From: Streptomyces parvulus
GTDB taxonomy: Bacteria > Actinomycetota > Actinomycetes > Streptomycetales > Streptomycetaceae
DNA length: 64,000 bases
Reading direction: 5' to 3'
Assembly: GCF_014648855.1 (NCBI RefSeq)
Contig: NZ_BMRX01000009.1
Span: 367,265 to 431,264 of the forward strand
The notes under the pieces are model-generated. The model worked only from the letters and a program-made list of their open reading frames with translations, ran no database searches and was not told the origin of the DNA. The stretch's first letter is position 1; each line of letters opens with the position of its first letter. A program made the position numbers and the translations under genes. Shown piece by piece: positions 9,230 through 16,649 of this stretch.

Positions 9230-9868
9230 TCAATTCGGCCAAGGGGCGTTCTGGACTCGTTCGACCATGGAGGGCCGGCGGAATCCGGGAACGAAGTGTT
9301 CCAGGACATCCGCGTTGATGGTCCCGTAGGTGGTGTCGGGGCGGTCCTTCAGTCCCTCGACGAATGCCTCCAGAAACTCCCGCTTGAAATCCCCGCGGGG
9401 GTGAGCGGTGACGATCTCCTCCAGCCGGTCGTCCTCGACCTCGTCCAGGCCCCAGCCGATCGCGTCGGTCAGGACGCCGTAGTTCGTGGCGGCGACCTCG
9501 GGGCCCATCCGGCCGGGGATCCCCGGTGTCGTGTGCAGGGCGACGGCCGTCCAGACCGCCTCGGCGGCGCTGCCGGAGAACCCGCGCTCCAGCAGGAAGG
9601 CCCGCGCATGATCGGCCCCGTCCAGTTCGAAACGCTGCGGTGTGTTCGAGAAGGGGACCAGAAGGCCCGCGTCATGGAACATCGCCGACATGTAGAGCAG
9701 CTCGGGGTCGGGCCGAAGGCCCAGCCTTCGCGCGTGCAGGGAGCCGAAAAGGAAAACTCGCCGGGAGTGGTGGAAGATCAAGGGGTTGGTCGTCTCCCGG
9801 ATGAATTCAGTGGCCTGCGCCACAGCCGAAGTCCCGGGTACTTTCACCCCTGCGATGGTGTCAGCCAT
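9230..9868 (-). CDS. HD-domain hydrolase, cyanamide-hydratase-like (copy 2)
   Basis: A 212-residue paralogue of the protein at 7516-8163. The shared landmarks are 'FHHSRRVFLFGSL', 'ELLYMSAMFHDAGL', 'VWTAVALHTTPGIP' and 'DVLEHFVPGFRRP'. Start ATG 9868 is preceded by AAAGGA at a good distance. It is divergently transcribed from the second GlxA-like gene across 135 bp. In this second module the hydrolase is read in the opposite direction relative to its regulator, so the two modules are not a simple tandem duplication. Confidence 0.85.
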   Translation of the reverse strand: MADTIAGVKVPGTSAVAQATEFIRETTNPLIFHHSRRVFLFGSLHARRLGLRPDPELLYMSAMFHDAGLLVPFSNTPQRFELDGADHARAFLLERGFSGSAAEAVWTAVALHTTPGIPGRMGPEVAATNYGVLTDAIGWGLDEVEDDRLEEIVTAHPRGDFKREFLEAFVEGLKDRPDTTYGTINADVLEHFVPGFRRPSMVERVQNAPWPN

Positions 9869-10003
9869 GAAATTAGTCCTTTCCGATACGCCGTGCCGCG
9901 AGCGGACCGTCTGTCCAGTGTCCACGGTGTCGCTCACTCCGCCCCCGGCGCCGCCTCGGTCCGGCCGTGAATCACCCGGATCCAGCCACCGAGGGCCCAC
10001 CCG

Positions 10004-10978
10004 ATGAGCTCCGCCGCACACCGGGTCACGGTCCTCGTCTACGACGGGGTCAAACTGCTGGACGTCGCAGGGCCTGCCGAGGTGTTCGGGGAGGCGAACC
10101 TGCTCGGCGCCGACTACCGGGTCCACCTGGTGTCACCGTCGGGCTCCGACGTCACCTCCTCGATCGGCATGCGGATCACCGTCGACGGCGCCTCCGCCGC
10201 CGCACCCGACGCGGGCACGTTCCTGCTGCCCGGCGGAGACGTCCACCCCCGGACCCCCGTCACCCGCGACCTGATCGACGCGGCACAGGACCTGGCGGGG
10301 CGGGCCGGGCGGGTCGCCTCGGTGTGCTCCGGCGCGTTCGTACTCGGCGCGGCGGGCCTGCTGGACGGCAAACGGGCGACCACCCACTGGAAGATCACCG
10401 CCGAACTGGCCGCCAGATGCCCCAGGACACGCGTCGAGCCCGACGCCCTCTACGTGCGCGACGGCACGACGTACACCTCGGCGGGGGTGACCGCGGGCAT
10501 CGATCTCGCCCTCGCCCTGGTCGAGGAGGACCACGGACCCGACGTCAGCCGGCAGGTGGCCCGCTCCATGGTCGTCTACCTGCAACGCTCCGGCGGCCAG
10601 TCGCAGTTCTCCGCACCCCTGCAGGGCCCACCGCCCCGGTCACCGGTCCTGCGCACGGTCGTCGACCTGGTGACCGCGGACCCCGCCGGCCGCCACTCCC
10701 CGGCGGCGCTCGCCGACCGCCTCAACCTCAGCACGCGCCACCTCACCCGCCTCTTCCGCCAGGAACTGGGCACCACACCCGCCAGGTACGTCGAATCGAT
10801 CCGCTTCGACATCGCGAAGTCGCTGCTCGACCAGGGCTACACCGCCACGCAGGCGGCGGCCATGGCCGGCTTCCCGTCCTACGAGAGCCTGCGCCGCGTG
10901 TTCACCCGCGAACTGGCGCTCTCCCCGGCCGCCTACCAACGCCGCTTCGCCACGGCCCGCCGCCTTCGGTCCGAGTAG
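10004..10978 (+). CDS. GlxA-family transcriptional regulator, DJ-1/PfpI + AraC (copy 2)
   Basis: A 324-residue paralogue of the protein at 8151. DJ-1/PfpI domain: 'KLLDVAGPAEVFGEANLLG', 'TFLLPGGDVHP' and nucleophile elbow 'ASVCSGAFVLGAAGLLDGK'. The AraC DNA-binding part contains 'STRHLTRLFRQELGTTPARYV' blocks (two helix-turn-helix units, about residues 215-315). It is divergent from the HD gene at 9230-9868 and probably controls it from the shared intergenic region. Confidence 0.88.
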   Translation: MSSAAHRVTVLVYDGVKLLDVAGPAEVFGEANLLGADYRVHLVSPSGSDVTSSIGMRITVDGASAAAPDAGTFLLPGGDVHPRTPVTRDLIDAAQDLAGRAGRVASVCSGAFVLGAAGLLDGKRATTHWKITAELAARCPRTRVEPDALYVRDGTTYTSAGVTAGIDLALALVEEDHGPDVSRQVARSMVVYLQRSGGQSQFSAPLQGPPPRSPVLRTVVDLVTADPAGRHSPAALADRLNLSTRHLTRLFRQELGTTPARYVESIRFDIAKSLLDQGYTATQAAAMAGFPSYESLRRVFTRELALSPAAYQRRFATARRLRSE

Positions 10979-11345
10979 CCCGAGCCGCTCCGGCGCGACC
11001 GTCGACGGCGGACCCCGACGATCCATGCACAGGGCACGCATCACGGACTTCGGACAACGGTCCGATCTCACGAGCTGGGACTTTCCTCGATCACCTAAAG
11101 TCACGTGAGATACGTCACTAAAATTTCGGCAAAGTCGTGGTAGAACTGCGCAACTCCGCAGGCGGCTCGGCCTGCCGCCGCACCGCGGAGGGCAGGCCCG
11201 CATGCGCAGCACGCCCCCGACTGGTCACGGTCCGAAGCCGCACCGTGCGCGAGGGGTTCGATCACCGGACACCGAAGTTCGCTCAGAGACCGCTCGCCCC
11301 GGCGAGGTCCCCACCCGCCGGCCCGCTCCATCGAGGTAACCCAAC
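10979..11345. other. Intergenic region upstream of the AGCS symporter gene
   Basis: This 367-bp gap contains a locally AT-richer patch at about 11090-11135, unusual in this sequence, with the 8-bp palindrome TCACGTGA at 11101-11108 and a second GTCAC 10 bp later. That is the most likely promoter/operator area for the gene at 11346. No coding features are evident in the gap. Confidence 0.45.
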
Positions 11346-12884
11346 GTGTCACTCGACTCCGTCACCCAGTCCGTGGACGAAGCAGTCAGCGGATTCTTCG
11401 AACCCATAGCCAAGTGGCTCGGGGAGGTGGTCTTCTACGCCGTCCCCGTCGGCGGGACCGACCTTCCGCTCATCGTCGCCTGGCTCGTCGTCGCCGGCCT
11501 GGTCTTCACCGGCTGGTTCGGATTCGTCCAGCTCCGCAAGTTCGGACTCGCCGTCGACGTGGTGCGCGGGAAGTACGACGAGAAGGGGTCGGCCGGCGAG
11601 GTCAACCACTTCCAGGCGCTGACCGCCGCGGTCTCCGGCACCGTCGGCCTCGGCAACATCGCCGGTGTGGCCGTCGCCGTGTCCATCGGCGGCCCCGGGG
11701 CCACGTTCTGGATGATCCTGTGCGGCCTGCTCGGCATGGCCACCAAGTTCGTCGAGGTCACCCTCGGTGTGAAGTACCGCGAGGTGCACCCGGACGGCAC
11801 CGTCTCCGGCGGCCCCATGCACTACCTCCCCAAGGGCCTCGCCGAGCGCTTCGGCAAGAACGGCAAGACCCTCGGCAAGGTCCTCGCGGTCCTCGCCTCG
11901 TTCATGATCCTGTTCTTCGGCCTCTTCGGCGGCAACCTCTTCCAGGTCAACCAGTCCTACGCGCAGCTCGTCTCGGTCACCGGCGGCGAGGACGGCGCGC
12001 TCGGCTCCTCCGCCGGCGCCCTGCTCTTCGGCATCCTGGTCGCCGCGCTGGTCGGCATCGTGCTCCTCGGCGGCATCCGCTCCATCGCCAACGTCACCAG
12101 CAGGCTGGTGCCGGCCATGGCGGGCATCTACATCGTGGCGTGCCTGGTCGTGATCCTGGTCAACGTCACCGCCGTCCCGGACGCCGTCGCCACCATCGTC
12201 GAGGGCGCGTTCGACCCCGAGGGCGTGGCCGGCGGTGTGCTCGGCGCGCTGATCATCGGCTTCAAGCGGGCCGCGTTCTCCAACGAGGCCGGCCTCGGCT
12301 CCGCGCCGATCGCCCACTCCGCGGTCAGGACCAAGCACCCCGCCAGCGAGGGCCTGGTCGCGCTGCTCGAACCGTTCATCGACACGGTCGTCATCTGCAC
12401 GATGACCGCGCTGACCATCGTCATCGCCAACCCGGCCAGCTGGGGCGAGGCCCGCGCCGGGGACGGGAGCATCGGCGGTGTCACGATCACCTCGGACGCC
12501 TTCGAGACGGTGCTCCCCTGGTTCCCGTACATCCTCACCGTCGCGGTGCTGCTGTTCGCCATCTCCACGGTACTGACCTGGGGTTACTACGGGCTCAAGG
12601 CGTGGACGTACCTCTTCGGCCGCAGCCGGGCCAGCGAGGTGACGTACAAGGCGCTCTACACCGTCTTCGCCGTCGCCGGTTCGCTGCTGACCCTGCAGAC
12701 GCTGATCGACCTGGCCGACGCGGTGCTGTTCTCGCTGGCCGTCATCAACATCATCGGCCTGTACCTGCTCGCCCCCGTCGTCAAGCGCGAGCTGAACACC
12801 TTCCTGGAGTTCGTCCGGGTCCGGAAGGCCGGCGGGCACGCGGAGGGCGACGACGACCAGGAGCCGGTGCGGACCACCGTCTGA
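11346..12884 (+). CDS. Alanine/glycine:cation symporter (AGCS family)
   Basis: A 512-residue sodium:amino-acid symporter in the inner membrane. Characteristic AGCS blocks are 'ALTAAVSGTVGLGNIAGVAVA', 'GPGATFWMILCGLLGMATKF', 'VSGGPMHYL' and 'FKRAAFSNEAGLGSAPIAHS'. About ten to eleven TM segments are apparent. Start GTG 11346 is preceded by GAGGTAA. The last residues are charged and cytoplasmic. It is a single-gene unit closed by the strong hairpin at 12911-12949. Confidence 0.95.
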   Translation: MSLDSVTQSVDEAVSGFFEPIAKWLGEVVFYAVPVGGTDLPLIVAWLVVAGLVFTGWFGFVQLRKFGLAVDVVRGKYDEKGSAGEVNHFQALTAAVSGTVGLGNIAGVAVAVSIGGPGATFWMILCGLLGMATKFVEVTLGVKYREVHPDGTVSGGPMHYLPKGLAERFGKNGKTLGKVLAVLASFMILFFGLFGGNLFQVNQSYAQLVSVTGGEDGALGSSAGALLFGILVAALVGIVLLGGIRSIANVTSRLVPAMAGIYIVACLVVILVNVTAVPDAVATIVEGAFDPEGVAGGVLGALIIGFKRAAFSNEAGLGSAPIAHSAVRTKHPASEGLVALLEPFIDTVVICTMTALTIVIANPASWGEARAGDGSIGGVTITSDAFETVLPWFPYILTVAVLLFAISTVLTWGYYGLKAWTYLFGRSRASEVTYKALYTVFAVAGSLLTLQTLIDLADAVLFSLAVINIIGLYLLAPVVKRELNTFLEFVRVRKAGGHAEGDDDQEPVRTTV

Positions 12885-12910
12885 CCGCTCACACGGTCCC
12901 GGTTCCTGAA

Positions 12911-12949
12911 CGGGCCCCGCTCACCCCGCGCCTGGGTGAGCGGGGCCCG
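12911..12949. terminator. Bidirectional hairpin terminator
   Basis: A perfect 16-bp stem, 12911-12926 with 12934-12949 (CGGGCCCCGCTCACCC and its complement), with a 7-nt loop, lies between the convergent symporter and sulP genes. No U-tract follows, which is usual in Streptomyces. Confidence 0.85.
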
Positions 12950-12956
12950 TCCCCCG

Positions 12957-14543
12957 TCAGTGGCCGCCCGTCAGCTCCCCGGTCAGCCTGCCGTGCAGGG
13001 CCGCGCTCGGGTCGTTCAGGCCGGTGATCTCCACGGTCTTGCCGCGCCGGCGGTACCTGGTCTCGACCGCGTCGAGGGCGGCCACCGAGGAGGCGTCCCA
13101 GACGTGGGCGGCGGACAGGTCGATGACGACGCGGTCGGGGTCGCCGGCGTAGTCGAACCGCTGGACCAGGTCGTTGGACGACGCGAAGAACAGCTCGCCC
13201 GTGACGGCGTAGACGACCTGGGTCCCGTCGGGGTCGGTGACGGCGGTGACGTGGGCGAGGCGGGCCACCCGGCGGGCGAAGACGACCATGGCCGTGACCG
13301 TGCCGACCACGACGCCGATGGCGAGGTTGTGCGTGGCGACCACGACGGCCACGGTGAGCGCCATGACGGTGATCTCCCCGGCCGGCATCCGCCGGAGCGT
13401 CTTCGGGGAGACGGAGTGCCAGTCGAAGGTGCCGAACGCGACCATGACCATGACCGCGACCAGCGCGGCCATGGGGATGTCGGAGACGACGGGTCCGAAG
13501 ACGACGCACAGCACCATCAGGAAGGCGCCGGCGAGGAAGGTGGAGAGGCGCGTGCGGGCGCCCGACACCTTCACGTTGATCATCGTCTGGCCGATCATGG
13601 CGCAGCCGCCCATGCCGCCGAAGAAGCCGGTGACGATGTTGGCCACGCCCTGGCCGACGGCCTCGCGGGTCTTGGAGGAGCGGGTCTCGGTGATGTCGTC
13701 GACCAGCTGCGCGGTCATCAGGGACTCCATCAGGCCGACCAGCGCCATGGCGAGGGCGTAGGGGGCGACGGTGGTCAGGGTGTCCAGGGTGAAGGGCACG
13801 TCCGGCAGACCGGGGACGGGCAGCGAGGAGGGCAGCTCGCCCCGGTCCCCGACCGTGGGCACGGCGATCCCGGCGGCGACGGTGATCACGGTGAGGACGA
13901 CGATGGACACCAGGGGCGCCGGGACGACCCGGGTGATCCGCGGGAAGAACACCATCAGCGCGAGGCCGCCGGCGATCAGCGGATAGACCGGCCAGGGCAC
14001 GTCCCGCATCTCCGGCACCTGCGCCATGAAGATCAGCACCGCGAGCGCGTTGACGAAGCCGGTCATCACCGAGCGGGGCACGAACCGCATCAGCTTCGCG
14101 ACGCCCAGCGCGCCGAGCACGATCTGGAAGACGCCGGCCAGGACGACGGTGGCGACCAGGTACCCGAGGCCGTGTTCCCGGTTGACGGGGGCGATGACCA
14201 GGGCGACGGCGCCGGTGGCGGCGGAGATCATCGCGCGCCGCCCGCCGACGACGGAGATCGTGACGGCCATCGTGAACGAGGCGAACAGCCCGATCGCGGG
14301 ATCGACCCCGGCGATGATCGAGAAGGAGATCGCCTCCGGGATCAGGGCCAGGGCGACGACCAGCCCGCCCAGGACCTCGGTGCGCCAGACCTTCGGGTCG
14401 CGCAGCCAGTCGGGCTTGAGGGCGCGCAGGCGCGCGGCGGGGGCCGCGGCGGCGGACGACCCGGAAGACGCGGAAGACGCGGAAGACGCGGAAGACGCAG
14501 AAGACAAGGTGATGCGTACCTGTCGTACTCGGGCACACCCCAC
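12957..14543 (-). CDS. SulP-family anion transporter with STAS domain
   Basis: A 528-residue SLC26/SulP transporter for sulfate, bicarbonate or similar anions. The membrane domain (about residues 55-425) includes 'ALIPEAISFSIIAGVDPAIGLFAS', and a C-terminal STAS domain (about 440-520) has 'RVVIDLSAAHVWDASSVAALDAV'. GTG 14543 is the start used; the N-terminal 40 residues are Ser/Ala-rich and partly coded by a 9-bp tandem repeat. It is divergent from a MerR gene across a region with a strong palindrome at 14671-14694. Confidence 0.93.
   Translation of the reverse strand: MGCARVRQVRITLSSASSASSASSASSGSSAAAAPAARLRALKPDWLRDPKVWRTEVLGGLVVALALIPEAISFSIIAGVDPAIGLFASFTMAVTISVVGGRRAMISAATGAVALVIAPVNREHGLGYLVATVVLAGVFQIVLGALGVAKLMRFVPRSVMTGFVNALAVLIFMAQVPEMRDVPWPVYPLIAGGLALMVFFPRITRVVPAPLVSIVVLTVITVAAGIAVPTVGDRGELPSSLPVPGLPDVPFTLDTLTTVAPYALAMALVGLMESLMTAQLVDDITETRSSKTREAVGQGVANIVTGFFGGMGGCAMIGQTMINVKVSGARTRLSTFLAGAFLMVLCVVFGPVVSDIPMAALVAVMVMVAFGTFDWHSVSPKTLRRMPAGEITVMALTVAVVVATHNLAIGVVVGTVTAMVVFARRVARLAHVTAVTDPDGTQVVYAVTGELFFASSNDLVQRFDYAGDPDRVVIDLSAAHVWDASSVAALDAVETRYRRRGKTVEITGLNDPSAALHGRLTGELTGGH
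14462..14506. repeat. 9-bp tandem repeat inside sulP N-terminus
   Basis: Four exact copies of CGGAAGACG followed by one degenerate copy. The repeat encodes the Ser-Ala-Ser run in the N-terminal tail on the minus strand. Its length is a multiple of three, so copy changes would keep the frame. Confidence 0.9.
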
Positions 14544-14670
14544 GGGGGACCGGGGCGTACGGGAAGGAGGTGCGGGGGCCGGGCGGTGCGAGAATCGACA
14601 CTTCGCCGGGGGCGCCGTCGGCCCCGGAAGCGGCAGCGCGGAGCGGCCGGGTCACCCTCACCGGCCACAA

Positions 14671-14694
14671 CTCTACCCTAACGTTAGAGTAGAG
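14671..14694. promoter_or_regulatory. Palindromic MerR-type operator with divergent -10 elements
   Basis: The 24-bp palindrome is centred at 14682/14683 on TAACGTTA, with outer arms CTCTA and TAGAG; only one position pair is mismatched. It lies between sulP (minus) and a merR-type gene (plus). TAGAGT (plus, 14685-14690) and TAGGGT (minus, 14675-14680) look like -10 boxes on the two strands inside the palindrome. MerR-family operators are palindromes of this size sitting in the promoter spacer, so autoregulation and control of sulP are likely (inference). Confidence 0.7.
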
Positions 14695-14766
14695 ATGGGC
14701 GGGGTCGTGCGGGGGCAGGGCACGCGGGCGCCGTCCGCCGAGACACGAAGGGCCAGGACACAGGGC

Positions 14767-15174
14767 GTGGACGACAGGCAGATGCAGATCGGCGAGGTGG
14801 CCGAGCGGACCGGGCTGTCCCTGCGCACCATCCGGCACTACGAGGACGCCGGACTGGTCATCCCCTCCGCCCGCTCCCAGGGCGGCTTCCGGCTGTACAC
14901 CGAGCGGGACGTCGCCCGGCTCATGGTCATCCGCCGTATGAAGCCGCTCGGCTTCTCCCTGGACCAGATGCGCGACCTGCTGTCGGCCACCGACCGCCTC
15001 GACGACGGCGACCCGCTGGACCCGGCCGAGCGCGAGGTGCTGCTGGACCGCGTACGCGCCTTCGAACGGGCGGCCACCGAGCAGGTGGAGAAGCTGCGCG
15101 TCCAGCTGCGCCGGGCCGAGGAGTTCGCCGCCACCCTCCGGGGCCGCCTCCCGGAGTCCGCTCCCCCGGCCTAG
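14767..15174 (+). CDS. MerR-family transcriptional regulator
   Basis: A 135-residue MerR regulator. The N-terminal winged helix is 'MQIGEVAERTGLSLRTIRHY' followed by 'GLVIPSARSQGGFRLYTERDVARL'. A dimerisation coiled coil ('AEREVLLDRVRAFERAATEQVEKLRVQLRRAEEFAATL', split here for length: about residues 80-122) ends the protein. There is no cysteine-rich metal site at the end. Start GTG 14767 is chosen, with ATG 14782 and ATG 14695 as in-frame alternatives; the -10 at 14685-14690 makes the most upstream one unlikely. It presumably controls itself and sulP. Confidence 0.85.
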   Translation: MDDRQMQIGEVAERTGLSLRTIRHYEDAGLVIPSARSQGGFRLYTERDVARLMVIRRMKPLGFSLDQMRDLLSATDRLDDGDPLDPAEREVLLDRVRAFERAATEQVEKLRVQLRRAEEFAATLRGRLPESAPPA

Positions 15175-15287
15175 GGCCTGTCTGCGGGGCCCGCCCGGCT
15201 CCCTCCGACGGAGCACGTGCGGTAGTCCGCCGCCCCGGCCCGGGTGAGAGTGGCACGAGGCCGCCGCACCGAGCCGGTGAGGGAGAC

Positions 15288-16508
15288 ATGACCCGTCCGG
15301 GCACGCTCGTCCTGATCATGGCCGTCGCCGTGCTGGCGCCGCTGCTCGTGTACGCCGCCGGACGCCGGGTGCGGATCCCGCTGGTGATCTTCGAGATCGG
15401 TCTGGGGATCCTGATCGGGCCGGACGTGCTGGGCTGGGCGGAGCCGGACGAGGTGGTCGACACCCTCGCCGACCTCGGACTGTCGATGCTGATCTTCCTG
15501 GCCGGCTACGAGATCGACTTCGCGGCGGTGCGCGGCGACACCCTGCGCCGCTCCCTGTGGTCCTGGCTGCTCTCGCTCGCCGCGGGCATCGGGCTGGCCT
15601 TCCTCGTCGGCGGCGGCGACCTCTTCTCGGCGTTCGTCATCGGCACCGCGCTGACCAGCACGGCACTCGGCACGGTGCTGCCGATGCTGCGGGACCGCGG
15701 GGCGCTGCGGGGCCGGTTCGGGACGGTGGTGTCGGCGTTCGGCGCGGTCGGCGAGTTCGGGCCGGTGGTCGCCGTCGCGCTGCTGCTCAGCGGGCGCCGG
15801 CCGGCCGAGTCGGCGGCGCTGCTCGCCGCGTTCGGGGCGGTCACGGCCCTCGCGGTCTTCTGGGCGCTGCGCCCGCGCCCGCCGTGGTTCGGGCGGCTGA
15901 CCGAGCGGACCCTGCACAGCAGCGCCCAGTTCGCGGTGCGGTTCGTCATGCTGCTGCTCGCGTGCATGCTGGGCCTCGCCGAGGTCTTCGGGCTCGACGT
16001 GCTGCTGGGCGCCTTCGCGGCGGGCGTCCTCACCCGCCTCGTGCTGCACCGGGCGGCGCCGGAGAGCAGCGGCGCGGTCCTCGGCAAGGTGGAGGCGATG
16101 GGGTTCGGCTTCCTGGTGCCGCTGTTCTACGTCGTCACGGGCATCGAGTTCGACCTGGACGCGCTGGTCCACGACCCCGGCGCCCTGCTGCTCGTGCCGG
16201 GCTTCCTGCTGCTGGTCCTGCTCGTGCGCGGCGTACCGGTGTACCTGCTGGCGCCGCGGGACCTCGGCCGCCCGGACCGGGCCGCGCTGGCCCTGTTCGC
16301 GTCCACCTGCCTGCCGCTCGTCGTGGCCATCACGACCATCGGCCTGGACCAGCGGCTCATCGGCTCCGACGAGGCCGCCTCGCTGGTCGGCGCCGCGATG
16401 GTCTCCGTACTGGTGCTGCCGCTGGTGGCGATGCGGCTGTGCGGCGGGGGCGGGGAGCGGGCCGAGCGGGGGCGGGCGGCGGCGCCGAGCGACGCGGAGA
16501 CCTGGTGA
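15288..16508 (+). CDS. Cation:proton antiporter, CPA2 family
   Basis: A 406-residue membrane protein with about 12 TM segments and the Na/H exchanger fold: 'VIFEIGLGILIGPDVLGW', 'GLSMLIFLAGYEIDF', 'GTALTSTALGTVLPML' and 'FGFLVPLFYVVTGIEFDL'. It lacks a cytoplasmic RCK/TrkA-N domain, unlike KefB/KefC, so regulation by nucleotide binding is not expected in this chain. It is followed by 141 bp and the phosphatase gene at 16650. Confidence 0.9.
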   Translation: MTRPGTLVLIMAVAVLAPLLVYAAGRRVRIPLVIFEIGLGILIGPDVLGWAEPDEVVDTLADLGLSMLIFLAGYEIDFAAVRGDTLRRSLWSWLLSLAAGIGLAFLVGGGDLFSAFVIGTALTSTALGTVLPMLRDRGALRGRFGTVVSAFGAVGEFGPVVAVALLLSGRRPAESAALLAAFGAVTALAVFWALRPRPPWFGRLTERTLHSSAQFAVRFVMLLLACMLGLAEVFGLDVLLGAFAAGVLTRLVLHRAAPESSGAVLGKVEAMGFGFLVPLFYVVTGIEFDLDALVHDPGALLLVPGFLLLVLLVRGVPVYLLAPRDLGRPDRAALALFASTCLPLVVAITTIGLDQRLIGSDEAASLVGAAMVSVLVLPLVAMRLCGGGGERAERGRAAAPSDAETW

Positions 16509-16649
16509 CGGGGCGGCGCGACGACGCGGTGGCGCGGTGCCCCGGTCACGTCCGGCCGAGTTGCCGCGCCGGGCCGATGCGAGAAGGTGAGGGGGAGGCC
16601 CGCCCAGGCCGCCGGCCCGCCGGGGAGCCGACCCGCGAAGGGAGCCGGC

